DNA from: an uncultured Roseibium sp. | GTDB taxonomy: Bacteria; Pseudomonadota; Alphaproteobacteria; Rhizobiales; Stappiaceae | Assembly: GCF_947496995.1 (NCBI RefSeq) | Contig: NZ_CANMFD010000003.1 | Coordinates: forward strand, 372,001 to 436,000 | Reading direction: 5' to 3' | Length of the DNA stretch: 64,000 nt | In this document: piece after piece, positions 16,843 to 25,605 of the stretch | Layout of the letters: each line of letters opens with the position of its first letter | Numbering within the stretch: position 1 is the stretch's first letter | The notes under the pieces: model-generated | Told to the model about the DNA's origin: nothing | The model's database searches: none | The model's input: the letters and a program-made list of their open reading frames with translations, nothing else | Position numbers and translations under genes: made by a program

Positions 16843-16984
16843 TCTCCCCCCTTGAGGGGGAGATGTCCGTGAAACGGACAGAGGGGGGCAGCGGCGGTGC
16901 GTCATATTCCAGATCTCGTTGTGCCGGAAGGCTGTCCCCCCCCTCTGTCTCCTGACGGAGACATCTCCCCCTCAAGGGGGGAGA
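16843..16984. repeat. Inverted pair of about 50-bp palindromic repeats
   Basis: Two copies of one element (about 16843-16888 and 16933-16984) lie in opposite orientation. Each contains CCCCCCTTGAGGGGGAGATGT followed by a small hairpin. The small hairpins differ but stay paired: GTCCGT/ACGGAC in one and GTCTCC/GGAGAC in the other. This is the only content of the 308-base gap between the ADH start and ALDH stop. It is probably a dispersed REP-like element. Confidence 0.8.
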
Positions 16985-17058
16985 AAGGAGCAAGCCCGAA
17001 TGCCCAGCAACAATCGCCCTCACTGAACAGAGTTTGCCCAGTCGTGATAGCCTTCCCC

Positions 17059-18447
17059 TCAATGCTCCACGCGGAAGTGGAAAGATTTCGGCCGGGTCAG
17101 ATTGTGGAAGCCGATCTCCGACAGGGCGGCGCCTTTTCCGGTATCCTTGACACCGGTCCACACCAGAGCCGGATCGAGATAGTCGCAGCGATTCATGAAG
17201 ACCGTGCCGGTCTCGGCCCTGTCGCCGATCTGAGCAGCAGCATTGACATCCTCTGTCCAGATCGATGCGGTCAGACCATAAGGACTGTCGTTCATGAGCT
17301 GCAGGGCTTCCTCGTCGTCCCTGACCTTCATGATGCCGACCACCGGACCGAAGCTTTCCTCGCGCATCACAGACATCTGGTGATTGACATTCGTCAGCAC
17401 CTGCGGCGCGAGGTAAGGCGTTCCTTCCCTGTTTTCGGCAAATTTCGACGTGTCGATATGTGCCTTCGCGCCCTTGCGCAGGGCTTCCTGGGTCTGCTCG
17501 CGCACCCAGTCGGCAAAGCGCGTCTGGGCCATGGGGCCGAGCGTCGTGGCTTCGTCCAGCGGGTTGCCCAGTTTGTACTGACTGGTCAGATCGACGAAAC
17601 CGTCGACGAAGCGATCGTAGAGGCTTTCGTGCACATAGACGCGCTCGATGCCGCAGCAGCACTGGCCGGAATTGAAGAAGGCCCCGTCCACCAGGTTGCC
17701 GATCGCATAGTCGAGATCGGCATCCGCGCGTACATAGGCCGGATCCTTGCCGCCGAGCTCCAGCCCGAGCGTTGCGAAAGTACCGGCCAGGGCCTTTTCG
17801 ATTGCGCGGCCGCCGCCGACGGAGCCGGTGAAATTGACATGGTCGATCACGCCCGAGCCAAGCAGCTTTTCTGTGCCGGCGTGGGTCAGGACAATATTCT
17901 GGAAGACGCCCTTCGGCAAACCTGCCATCTCGAACGCCTTGGCGAGACGTTCGCCGACAAGAAGCGTCTGCGCGGCATGTTTGAGAACGATCACGTTGCC
18001 CGCCATCAGCGCCGGCATGATTGTGTTGATCGCCGTCATGAACGGATAGTTCCAGGGTGCGATCACCATGACGATGCCCAGTGGCACGCGCTTCAGATAG
18101 CGCTTGAAGCCCGGCTTGTCGGTGCGTTCGATATCAGCTAGTGCTTCTGCAGCGGTGCGTGCGCAATATTCCGTGCGCTCGATCGTTCCGCCGAGCTCAC
18201 CACCGTAACGGGTCGGACGACCCATCTGCCAGGCCAGTTCCTGAACGACCTCGTCGTTCATGGACTTCAGTGCCTCGAGCGCCTTTTCACAATAGGCGAC
18301 CCGTTCCGCAATCGGCAGAGCCGCCCAACCGGGCTGCGCCGTGCGTGCCGCCGAAACCACCTTTTCGACCGCAGCCCCATCGAGGGCAGGCCGTTCCGCA
18401 TAGACCGATCCGTCAACCGGCGAGATCAGCTTGATCACATCAGACAT
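17059..18447 (-). CDS. NAD(P)-dependent aldehyde dehydrogenase
   Basis: A 462-residue aldehyde dehydrogenase superfamily enzyme. Key features in order: VIAPWNYPF (substrate/cofactor entrance), FTGSVGGGRAI (Rossmann glycines), LELGGKDP with the general-base Glu, NSGQCCCGIERVYV with the catalytic Cys, and EESFGPVVGI. It would oxidise an aldehyde to an acid. It sits between the glutamine-synthetase-like gene and the Fe-alcohol dehydrogenase, all on one strand, so the three probably act in sequence. Substrate identity is inferred, not seen. Confidence 0.9.
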   Translation of the reverse strand: MSDVIKLISPVDGSVYAERPALDGAAVEKVVSAARTAQPGWAALPIAERVAYCEKALEALKSMNDEVVQELAWQMGRPTRYGGELGGTIERTEYCARTAAEALADIERTDKPGFKRYLKRVPLGIVMVIAPWNYPFMTAINTIMPALMAGNVIVLKHAAQTLLVGERLAKAFEMAGLPKGVFQNIVLTHAGTEKLLGSGVIDHVNFTGSVGGGRAIEKALAGTFATLGLELGGKDPAYVRADADLDYAIGNLVDGAFFNSGQCCCGIERVYVHESLYDRFVDGFVDLTSQYKLGNPLDEATTLGPMAQTRFADWVREQTQEALRKGAKAHIDTSKFAENREGTPYLAPQVLTNVNHQMSVMREESFGPVVGIMKVRDDEEALQLMNDSPYGLTASIWTEDVNAAAQIGDRAETGTVFMNRCDYLDPALVWTGVKDTGKGAALSEIGFHNLTRPKSFHFRVEH

Positions 18448-18585
18448 TTTGAAGACCTCTATCGCGCCTCATGAAGCGCATTTCGTTTAGTGTGGTTCCA
18501 GAACCCGAACATCGTCGTGAGAAAGCGCGCGATCGTTGCCACCCGGCAAGGGGCCTGCAAGGCTTTCCGCGCCGCAATTCTCCCC

Positions 18586-19953
18586 TTACGCCCGCTCGAA
18601 GCCGCGCGCAATTTCATAATCCGTGACCGCCCGGTCGAATTCCTCGATTTCCCATTCAGCGGCGCGCGCATAGTGATCGATCACCTGATCGGAAAAGGTT
18701 TCGCGCAGGAATTTCGATTTGCGCAAAGTCTCGCGTGCCTCTCGCAAGCTCTGCGGAATTTCCTTCGCGCGCCGAGCCTCATAGACATCCCCGGTCGCCG
18801 GCGGATCGAGCGGAAGTTTTTCTTCAATCCCCTTGAGCCCGGCCGCAATCTGGACGGCAAGCGCAAGATAGGGATTGAGATCCGACCCGCCAATGCGGCA
18901 TTCGATCCTGAGGGCCTTCGTACCTTCCCCGCACAGGCGGAAGCCCGCCGTACGATTGTCGATCGACCAGATGGTCTTCGTCGGCGCGAATGTGCCTTTC
19001 TGGAACCGCTTGTAGCTGTTGATGTAGGGCGCCAGGAAATAGGTGTAGTCGGGCGCGTATTTGATCAGCCCGGCAACATAGTGGCGCATCGTCTCCGACA
19101 TGCCGTATTCGCCCTTGGCGTCGCAAAAGACGTTGTTGCCGTCCTTGTCGAACAGCGACTGGTGCACATGCGAGGAAGACCCGACCTTGTCATGCCGCCA
19201 CTTTGCCAGGAAGGACGCGGAGCGGCCCTTGGCCCAGGCGATTTCCTTGACCGCATGCTTGGCGATGGTGTGATATTCGGCCGTGTCTAGAGCCGGCGCG
19301 TATTTGATGTTGAGCTCTTCCTGGCCCGCCTCCGCCTCGCCCTTGGTGTTCTCCACCGGGATACCCGCGTCGAAGAGACAATTGCGCACCGGGCGCATGA
19401 CGTCCTCTTCCTTGGTGGTCTGCAGGATATGGTAATCCTCGTTGTAACCGGAGATCGGCTCCAGATCGCGGAAGCCGCCCTTGCGCATGTCTTCCAGGCT
19501 TTTCTCGAACAGGAAGAACTCCAGTTCGGTTGCCATGACCGGCGTCAGGCCGAGCGCGTCCATGCGGGCAACCTGCGCCTTGAGCATCGCCCGCGGGGAA
19601 TGCGGCACGTCGGCGTGCGTATGGTGGTCCTGCACGTCGCAGATCACCATGGCCGTTCCTTCCAGCCACGGCACCATCCGCAGGGTGGCAAGATCCGGTT
19701 TCATGACGTAGTCGCCATAGCCGCCCGACCAGCTTGTCGCGGCATAGCCTTCGACCGTGTACATCTCCAGATCGGTGGCCAGCAGGTAGTTGCAGCAATG
19801 GGTCTCGTTATATGCGCTGTCGACGAAATGCCGGGCATGAAACCGCTTGCCCATCAGCCGCCCCTGCATGTCGACGATGCAGGTCAGCACCGTGTCGATT
19901 TCGCCCGAGGAGACGAGGGATTTCAACGCATCGAAGGTCAGGTTGCCTGGCAT
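18586..19953 (-). CDS. Glutamine-synthetase-family ligase (gamma-glutamyl-amine ligase type)
   Basis: A 455-residue glutamine synthetase superfamily enzyme with the N-terminal beta-grasp part (DMQGRLMGKRFHARHF), the metal-binding ATELEFFLF, the ATP-site region GSSSHVHQSL, and IECRIGGSDLNPYLALA. The adenylylation-tyrosine loop of housekeeping GlnA (NLYDLPPE) is absent, and the protein is near the size of PuuA/GlnA3/IpuC-type ligases that join glutamate to an amine through its gamma-carboxyl. Neighbouring aldehyde and alcohol dehydrogenases, as in the putrescine and isopropylamine pathways, support that reading. Confidence 0.82.
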   Translation of the reverse strand: MPGNLTFDALKSLVSSGEIDTVLTCIVDMQGRLMGKRFHARHFVDSAYNETHCCNYLLATDLEMYTVEGYAATSWSGGYGDYVMKPDLATLRMVPWLEGTAMVICDVQDHHTHADVPHSPRAMLKAQVARMDALGLTPVMATELEFFLFEKSLEDMRKGGFRDLEPISGYNEDYHILQTTKEEDVMRPVRNCLFDAGIPVENTKGEAEAGQEELNIKYAPALDTAEYHTIAKHAVKEIAWAKGRSASFLAKWRHDKVGSSSHVHQSLFDKDGNNVFCDAKGEYGMSETMRHYVAGLIKYAPDYTYFLAPYINSYKRFQKGTFAPTKTIWSIDNRTAGFRLCGEGTKALRIECRIGGSDLNPYLALAVQIAAGLKGIEEKLPLDPPATGDVYEARRAKEIPQSLREARETLRKSKFLRETFSDQVIDHYARAAEWEIEEFDRAVTDYEIARGFERA

Positions 19954-19998
19954 TTCTTAAGTCCGTGTTGAGCGGGTCTTGTATCGTTATAATCCGGA

Positions 19999-20032
19999 AA
20001 ATCCGATCCGGAGCATTGAACTCCGGATCGGT
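19999..20032 (-). terminator. Terminator-like hairpin after the TRAP operon
   Basis: On the minus strand an 11-bp perfect stem (CCGATCCGGAG / CTCCGGATCGG) with a seven-base loop is followed by ATTTT. It lies downstream of dctP and separates it from the ligase gene. A second 12-bp hairpin (20040-20069, GGTATGCCGTCC paired) directly precedes it, nearer the dctP stop. Confidence 0.75.
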
Positions 20033-20079
20033 AAGTGCGGGTATGCCGTCCTGTGGGGGACGGCATACCCGGGCCGTTA

Positions 20080-21129
20080 TCAGCTGTAGCGGTAAGGCCG
20101 TCCAGCCTTCTGCATGTCCTGATTGTACTGCTTGAAGATCTCCACGACCTTCGCCTTGACCGGCGACTCTGCAGCGATCTCGTCCCAGAAGGCCATCGCG
20201 GCAGCTTCGACCGTTTCCCACTCGGCATCCGGAATGGTGGTCAGTTCCATCTTGGTGCCGTTGACGCGCAGGTTGGCTTCGCCGCCCCAGTACCACCACT
20301 GACGATAATAATGCGACGCGTCCATGGCGAGCTGCAGCATGGTCTTCAGGTGATCGGGAAGTTCGTTCCAGCGTTCCTGATTGGCGAAGAACGAGCCCGC
20401 CCATGCGCCCGAGATGTTGTTGGTCAGGAAGTAGTTGGTCACATCCGCCCAGCCGACGGTGTAATCCTCGGTGATGCCGGACCAGGCAATACCGTCGAGC
20501 TCGCCGGTCTGAACCGCAACCTCGATGTCTTCCCATGGCAGCGTGACGGGCACGACACCGAACTGGCTCATGAAACGGCCGGCGGTCGGGAAGGTGAAGA
20601 CGCGCTTGCCTTCCAGATCCTTCAGCGAGCGGATCGGGTCCTTGGTGGCGAAGTGGCACGGATCCCACGAACCGGCGGAGATGTGCTTGACGCCGACCTT
20701 GGCGTATTCCTCTTCCCAGATCTCCTTCAGGCCGTACTGGTTGAACAGCACCGGCACGTCGAGGGAGTAGCGGGAGGCGAACGGGAAGTAGCCGCCGAAG
20801 ACGGTGACTTCGGTCGGAGACGCCATGCTGTCGTCGTCGGACTGCACCGCGTCGATGGTGCCCTGCTGCATTGCGCGGAACAGTTCACCGGTCGGAACCA
20901 GCTGATCGGCGGTATAAAGCTCGATTACCATCTCGCCGTTCGCCGCCTTGTTGAAGGCATCGATATGCGGCTTGATCACATGCTCGGCAAGAGCCGGGCC
21001 CGCGTAGGTCTGCAGGCGCCATTTGATCGGCGACTGGCCATGGACGGCCGGAGCCGCGAGAGTGGTGGCACCTGCGGCGGCAACAGTGCCGACACCGGCT
21101 TTTTTGAGAAAATCACGTCTGTTGGTCAT
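20080..21129 (-). CDS. dctP: TRAP transporter periplasmic binding protein (DctP family)
   Basis: A 349-residue DctP-family binding protein carrying a twin-arginine signal (TNRRDFLKKAGVGTVAAAGATTLAAPAV), so it is exported folded by Tat. DctP features include IKWRLQTYAG, the LEGKRVFTFPTAGRFM region with the substrate arginine zone, and GELDGIAWSG. ATG at 21129 has AAGGGGAA upstream; an in-frame ATG at 21150 is less likely. It follows dctQ and dctM on the same strand after a 120-base spacer. The ligand is unknown; linked enzymes suggest an amine, amino alcohol or N-acyl compound, and tryptophan-rich HYYRQWWYWGG may line the pocket. Confidence 0.9.
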   Translation of the reverse strand: MTNRRDFLKKAGVGTVAAAGATTLAAPAVHGQSPIKWRLQTYAGPALAEHVIKPHIDAFNKAANGEMVIELYTADQLVPTGELFRAMQQGTIDAVQSDDDSMASPTEVTVFGGYFPFASRYSLDVPVLFNQYGLKEIWEEEYAKVGVKHISAGSWDPCHFATKDPIRSLKDLEGKRVFTFPTAGRFMSQFGVVPVTLPWEDIEVAVQTGELDGIAWSGITEDYTVGWADVTNYFLTNNISGAWAGSFFANQERWNELPDHLKTMLQLAMDASHYYRQWWYWGGEANLRVNGTKMELTTIPDAEWETVEAAAMAFWDEIAAESPVKAKVVEIFKQYNQDMQKAGRPYRYS

Positions 21130-21249
21130 ATTGAGTTCCCCTTGTGTCATTCAAAAATTCTGGCAACCCGGCCGGTTCCCGGCTCAGATCCGGCTGCCCT
21201 TCAACTCCGTTTTCTCCGGATGTTGTTTTTATTGTCCCCCATATCGAAC

Positions 21250-22590
21250 CTATTTGCCGTAGATCATGTCAGGCAACCAGAGCGCGATTTGCGGAAAGGT
21301 CATCACCAGCACCAGCGCCAGGATCATCACCAGCACGAACGGCGTGATCGAGCCGTAGATGTCGCGCATGGAAATGCTCGGAGGCGCCATCGCCCGCATC
21401 AAGAAGAGATTGTAACCGAATGGCGGCGTCATGTAGGCGATCTGCGTCGTGATCGTGTAGAGCACGCCGTACCAGATCAGCACGTCGCCCGCGGGCATGC
21501 CCAGATCGAGCGTCGCCACCAGCGGTACATAGAGCGGCGCGACGATCACCAGCATGGCCGTATCGTCAAGAAAGGTGCCCATCACCAGGAAGGACAGCTG
21601 CATCAGGATGAGGATCATCCAAGGTGACAGACCGAGCTGCTCGGTGAACAGGCTCTCGATGGCCTTGACCGCGCCCAGCCCGTCAAACACCGCGCCGAAG
21701 CCGAGCGCCGCCAGGATGATCCACATGAACATGCAGGAAATGCCGAGCGTGTTCTTCATGCACCGGATCAGGATGTCCAGGGTCATGCGCCGTTTGATAA
21801 CGGCGGCCAGCAGTGCGGTCAGCGCGCCGATGGCGGAACTCTCCACCAGGCTCGTCCAGCCGTTGACGAAGGGCACCATCATGGTCGCGAAGATTGCGAT
21901 CGGCAGGATGCCGGCCAGAAGAAGGTGGTATTTTTCGCCGCTCGAGGACTCGCGCTCCTCCTCGCTCAGCGCCGGCCCCAGTTCGGGGTTCATCTTGCAG
22001 CGAACGGCGATATAGACGATGAACATCGCCGCCATCATCAGGCCGGGCACCACACCTGCTAGCCAGAGCTGACCGACGGGCGCCCGCGCGATCATAGCGT
22101 AAAGCACCAGCACCACGGAGGGTGGCACAAGTATGCCCAGGGACGACCCGGCCTGGATCACCCCCGTGACCATGCGCTTGTCGTATTTTCGTTTCAACAG
22201 TTCGGGCAGTGCGATGGTTGCGCCGATCGCCATACCGGCCACCGAAAGCCCGTTCATGGCGGAGATCAGCACCATCAGCAGGATCGTGCCGATTGCCAGT
22301 CCGCCGTTTACCGGCCCCATCCAGACATGGAACATCCTGTAGAGATCGTCGGCGATCTTCGTTTCCGACAGGATATAGCCCATGAAGATGAACATCGGCA
22401 GGGTCAGCAGCGGATACCACTTCATCAGCTTCATCGCGGCCGAAAACGGAATGTCGCCGCCGCCGGTGCCCCAGAGGGCCAGGGCCGCGATGGCCGCGAT
22501 ACCGCCGATGGCGCCGAAGACGCGCTGCCCTGTCAGGAGCATCAGCATCATCGACGAGAACATGAGAATGGCGATCATCTCGTAGGACAT
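21250..22590 (-). CDS. dctM: TRAP transporter large permease DctM
   Basis: A 446-residue membrane protein of the DctM family with about 12 hydrophobic segments. Family signatures include PLLTLPMFIFMGYILSET near the start, MNGLSVAGMAIGATIALPEL, AGSSLGILVPPSVVLVLYAMI and FLDDTAMLVIVAPLYVPL. The start ATG at 22590 overlaps the dctQ stop by one base (TGATG). It is the ion-coupled transport subunit working with DctQ and DctP. Confidence 0.92.
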   Translation of the reverse strand: MSYEMIAILMFSSMMLMLLTGQRVFGAIGGIAAIAALALWGTGGGDIPFSAAMKLMKWYPLLTLPMFIFMGYILSETKIADDLYRMFHVWMGPVNGGLAIGTILLMVLISAMNGLSVAGMAIGATIALPELLKRKYDKRMVTGVIQAGSSLGILVPPSVVLVLYAMIARAPVGQLWLAGVVPGLMMAAMFIVYIAVRCKMNPELGPALSEEERESSSGEKYHLLLAGILPIAIFATMMVPFVNGWTSLVESSAIGALTALLAAVIKRRMTLDILIRCMKNTLGISCMFMWIILAALGFGAVFDGLGAVKAIESLFTEQLGLSPWMILILMQLSFLVMGTFLDDTAMLVIVAPLYVPLVATLDLGMPAGDVLIWYGVLYTITTQIAYMTPPFGYNLFLMRAMAPPSISMRDIYGSITPFVLVMILALVLVMTFPQIALWLPDMIYGK

Positions 22591-23186
22591 CAGACCGTTT
22601 CTCCCCGAAGCACGACGACATCCTTCAGGAACTCCGAAAGCGCCTGCAGCAGCATCAGGAAGAAACCGAAAACCATGACGAATTTGACCGGCCACAGATA
22701 CGGCCGCCAGGCGGTCGGACTGCGTTCGATATACCCGAGTTTTTCGCCGGCCGCTTCCGGACCGCCGGTGACGAACGCGGTGATGAGATCCCAATAGAAC
22801 GCGAAGGGTTCCTTACCGAAATACCCGAGCGAATAGGCGGTCGAATTCAATGCGCCGTACAGCAGGACCCCGAGATAGAACATCAGCAGCAGCACGGTGA
22901 AAGCGTCGAACCAGGCCTTTTTCTTCACGCTCCACTCCGCATAGAACAGGTCCATGCGCACGTTGGAGCCAAGCTGGACCGAATAGGGACCGCCGAGAAC
23001 GTAATAGGTGACCATGGCGAACTGCGCGACTTCCAGCGTCCACAGCGAAGGATTGAAGAACGTCTTGGAAATGGACGACCAGAGCAGGATGCCGGCCATC
23101 ACGAAGATGCCCCACATGATGATCTTGCCAAGGCCCCTGTTAAAGCCGTCGACCACATGAATGTAGCAGCGCGCGGCCTTAAGCAT
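22590..23186 (-). CDS. dctQ: TRAP transporter small permease DctQ
   Basis: A 198-residue four-span DctQ-type subunit. ALYNSxx-type features are replaced by a family-typical first helix (IIMWGIFVMAGILLWSSISK) and the QLGSNVRMDLFYAEW loop found in many DctQ proteins. The loop between helices three and four is long. ATG at 23186 lies inside the end of the upstream amidohydrolase gene (eight-base overlap) with AAGGGGGAG before it, showing translational coupling. Confidence 0.88.
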   Translation of the reverse strand: MLKAARCYIHVVDGFNRGLGKIIMWGIFVMAGILLWSSISKTFFNPSLWTLEVAQFAMVTYYVLGGPYSVQLGSNVRMDLFYAEWSVKKKAWFDAFTVLLLMFYLGVLLYGALNSTAYSLGYFGKEPFAFYWDLITAFVTGGPEAAGEKLGYIERSPTAWRPYLWPVKFVMVFGFFLMLLQALSEFLKDVVVLRGETV

Positions 23187-23976
23187 GGGCACTCCCCCTT
23201 GCGCCGTCGAGAGTTGCCTCGACCGAATGTGCAAGCATCGGCGCCAGCATGTCAGACCAGCGGATCTCTTCTTCCGCCGTCTTCACTTCATCGTTGCGGA
23301 TCTCGATCATCAGGCACGGCAGCTTCCGGTCCTCGCCGTGACGGCGGATGGTGTAATAGACGCCATCGGAAGGCGCATAGGGTTCGTTGTCGCCGACGGT
23401 CAGATCGCCCCTCGCCCTCAGTTCGCGAATAACGGGATCTGCAAGACTGCGGTCCACATCGGAAATCAGTCCGATCTCCCAGGGTCTGGCGTGGCCCTTG
23501 TAGACCGGCGTGAAGGTATGGATCGACACAACGGCGGTCGGCAGCCCACGATTGAGACGCTGATTGATGACCTTGTCGATAGCCTTGTGAAACGGTCGGT
23601 GCGCCAGGTTCAGCCGAAACTCTATCTCGGATGCCGGCAGGTCCCTGTTGCCCGCGATCTGTGTGTTTTCACTGAGGCAGGGGATCAGGTCGGGCCGGGT
23701 CTCTTCCCGGTTACAGTCGATGATCAGACGGGAGACCGTGCTTTGAACCAGCGGCGCATCAAGCGCGCGCGACAATCCCATGGCCACGCCGAGCGCGCCG
23801 GGGTCCCAGGCGATATGAGCGGTCTTGTCTGCCTGCGTGATGCCGAGAGACTGATCGTATGGCGACGGCAGAAAGTTGGAAGCATGGTCACAGACGAACA
23901 CGAAGGGACCGGTTCCCTCCGCATTTTCCACTGTGACAGCGGGGGACATGCCGTCCGCCTGGGGGCGCGCTCCCAT
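23179..23976 (-). CDS. N-formylglutamate amidohydrolase-family enzyme
   Basis: A 265-residue protein of the FGase family (zinc-dependent amidohydrolases related to HutG of the five-step histidine pathway). It begins with VFVCDHASNFLP, where the metal-site His is, and has CNREETRPDLIP, VSIHTFTPVYKG, PWEIGLISDVD and IEIRNDEV. ATG at 23976 is preceded by AGGGAG at seven bases. It heads the dctQMP operon and overlaps dctQ, and no other hut genes are present, so it probably releases glutamate or an acyl group from the imported or ligated compound rather than serving histidine use. Confidence 0.85.
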   Translation of the reverse strand: MGARPQADGMSPAVTVENAEGTGPFVFVCDHASNFLPSPYDQSLGITQADKTAHIAWDPGALGVAMGLSRALDAPLVQSTVSRLIIDCNREETRPDLIPCLSENTQIAGNRDLPASEIEFRLNLAHRPFHKAIDKVINQRLNRGLPTAVVSIHTFTPVYKGHARPWEIGLISDVDRSLADPVIRELRARGDLTVGDNEPYAPSDGVYYTIRRHGEDRKLPCLMIEIRNDEVKTAEEEIRWSDMLAPMLAHSVEATLDGARGSAHA

Positions 23977-24010
23977 ACCAAACTCCCTGAAAAATCAACG
24001 TCGGCAGGTT

Positions 24011-24074
24011 TGTAACATTTATTACAGTATTGCCGGTGAAGCCAAGTTCTGTAATATTTGATACGTAGATTACA
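24011..24074. promoter_or_regulatory. Two TGTAA/TTACA inverted repeats, candidate RpiR operators
   Basis: TGTAACATTTATTACA at 24011-24026 is TGTAA-N6-TTACA. A second pair, TGTAAT at 24050 and ATTACA ending at 24074, has a 13-base spacer. Both lie between the divergent amidohydrolase-TRAP operon and the RpiR gene, in an AT-rich stretch unlike its surroundings. Binding by the RpiR regulator is inferred from position. Confidence 0.6.
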
Positions 24075-24179
24075 GCTGCTGTCAAATGAAATTCGACGCC
24101 GCAGAAATTCTGAAATCGATCAACCTCGGACATCCGGTCGATTTCGACTGCATGTCCGTACCTTGGAAAGCCCGCCGCC

Positions 24180-25049
24180 ATGGAACGCCCGCTTCTGGAA
24201 GAAATCCGTGACCGTCTGGAGGAATTCACGGCGACGGAAAAGAAGGCCGCTCACGCGCTTCTGGCGAACTATCCGATGCAGGGCCTGGGCACGGTCGCAC
24301 AGTTCGCCGAAACGGCGGGGGTCAGTTCCCCGACCATCCTGCGCTTCATCGGCAGACTGGGATATCCGGGCTTCGCGGAGTTCCAGAAAAAGCTGCGCGG
24401 CGAGCTGGAAAACCAGCTCAATTCGCCACTGGCAAGAAGCGCACACATGGCCGATGACGGGGACGGCGACCCGCATGTCGGCCAGCTTGTGGAAAATGTG
24501 CGCGAGACCTTCGCCCATCTTCCCAAGGGCGAACTGGAGGGTCTTGTCCGGCTGCTGTCGGACGAACGCAAGACCATTCATCTGATCGGCGGCCGCTTCA
24601 CCGACGGTCTGGCCCGTTACACGGCCGCGCATCTGAGGATCGTACGCTCCAACGTCAACCATGTCGCCGGCCAGCAGGGCAACTGGCTGGACCAGCTCAT
24701 CGGCATCGGCCCGAAGGACGTCGTCGTGGTGTTCGACATCCGCCGATACCAGGCCGAGATCATCCAATTCGCAGAAGCCGCCGCCAAACAGGGTGCCACA
24801 GTGGCGCTCGTGACCGACAGCTGGATGTCGCCGGTCGGCCGGATCGCAAGCTATGTCCTGCCCGCCCGCGTTGCCGTGCCCTCCCCGTGGGACTCCTCCC
24901 TCGCGCTCATGGCAATTGCCGAAGTTCTGATTGCAGGTGTCACCCGCGAGAACCAGGAGCGCGCTCAGGAACGCATGCGTGCCCTCGAAAAGCTCCGCAA
25001 CGAAATCGACCCGTCAACCGAAGGCCGGCGAACAGGGCCGGATATCTGA
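24180..25049 (+). CDS. RpiR/MurR-family transcriptional regulator
   Basis: A 289-residue regulator with an N-terminal RpiR helix-turn-helix (about residues 5-80; TVAQFAETAGVSSPTILRFIGRLGYPGFAEFQ split across helices) and a C-terminal SIS domain (about 120-260; IHLIGGRFTDGLARY and VVVFDIRRYQAEIIQFAEAA). It is divergent from the amidohydrolase-TRAP operon, with TGTAA repeats in between. SIS domains usually bind phosphosugars, but in TRAP-linked RpiR proteins the ligand is often unknown. It probably represses the transport and catabolic genes. Confidence 0.88.
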   Translation: MERPLLEEIRDRLEEFTATEKKAAHALLANYPMQGLGTVAQFAETAGVSSPTILRFIGRLGYPGFAEFQKKLRGELENQLNSPLARSAHMADDGDGDPHVGQLVENVRETFAHLPKGELEGLVRLLSDERKTIHLIGGRFTDGLARYTAAHLRIVRSNVNHVAGQQGNWLDQLIGIGPKDVVVVFDIRRYQAEIIQFAEAAAKQGATVALVTDSWMSPVGRIASYVLPARVAVPSPWDSSLALMAIAEVLIAGVTRENQERAQERMRALEKLRNEIDPSTEGRRTGPDI

Positions 25050-25119
25050 GGACCGGCAGGCCCCGGCGGCGGGTCTTGCGACAACCATTTCCACCATTGC
25101 AGCCTCAAACTGTAATTCC

Positions 25120-25192
25120 GCCGTCCCGGCCTTGAGCCGGGACCTGACGGCCACGCCTGATGGAAAAGGTTCCGGCTCAAGTCCGGGACAGC
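25120..25192. repeat. Inverted pair of about 25-bp palindromic repeats
   Basis: GCCGTCCCGGCCTTGAGCCG at 25120 and an inverted, slightly diverged copy at 25168-25192 flank 23 bases. Each is itself a small hairpin (TCCCGGC-CTTGA-GCCGGGA in the first). They occupy the non-coding stretch 25050-25605, in which I see no gene. Confidence 0.75.
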
Positions 25193-25605
25193 AACTAAGG
25201 TACGGCGCCTGTCGGCTTCAATCGACCGACGGTGTCTGTTGCAGGCCGATCCCCGGCGGCCGATTGATTGGCCGGGCATGGGAGACTCATCTATACTTGA
25301 AGGCCGGGCGCACCGGTCATCGGAGCGCTTTCTGGGTCACATGACCCCGGGAATGGAGCCAAGAGCAATTCTGAGACAAAACCATCCCTTCCCCGGATTC
25401 CGCCACCTCATACGCTCCACCCCGCGCGCGTTCCTCCTTCGCGGTGGCATGTTGCCGGTTCCGAAAAAACTCCATCCGGCCCCTCGCCAGACCGGTACAA
25501 GCGGGATTACGGCCTCACACAGTCAACAACTTCATCCGGTCTGTGTCACAAAACTGTTTTCAGCTAGCTGTACGCGGGAGCTCGAAGTTTATCTCGGACC
25601 CCACA

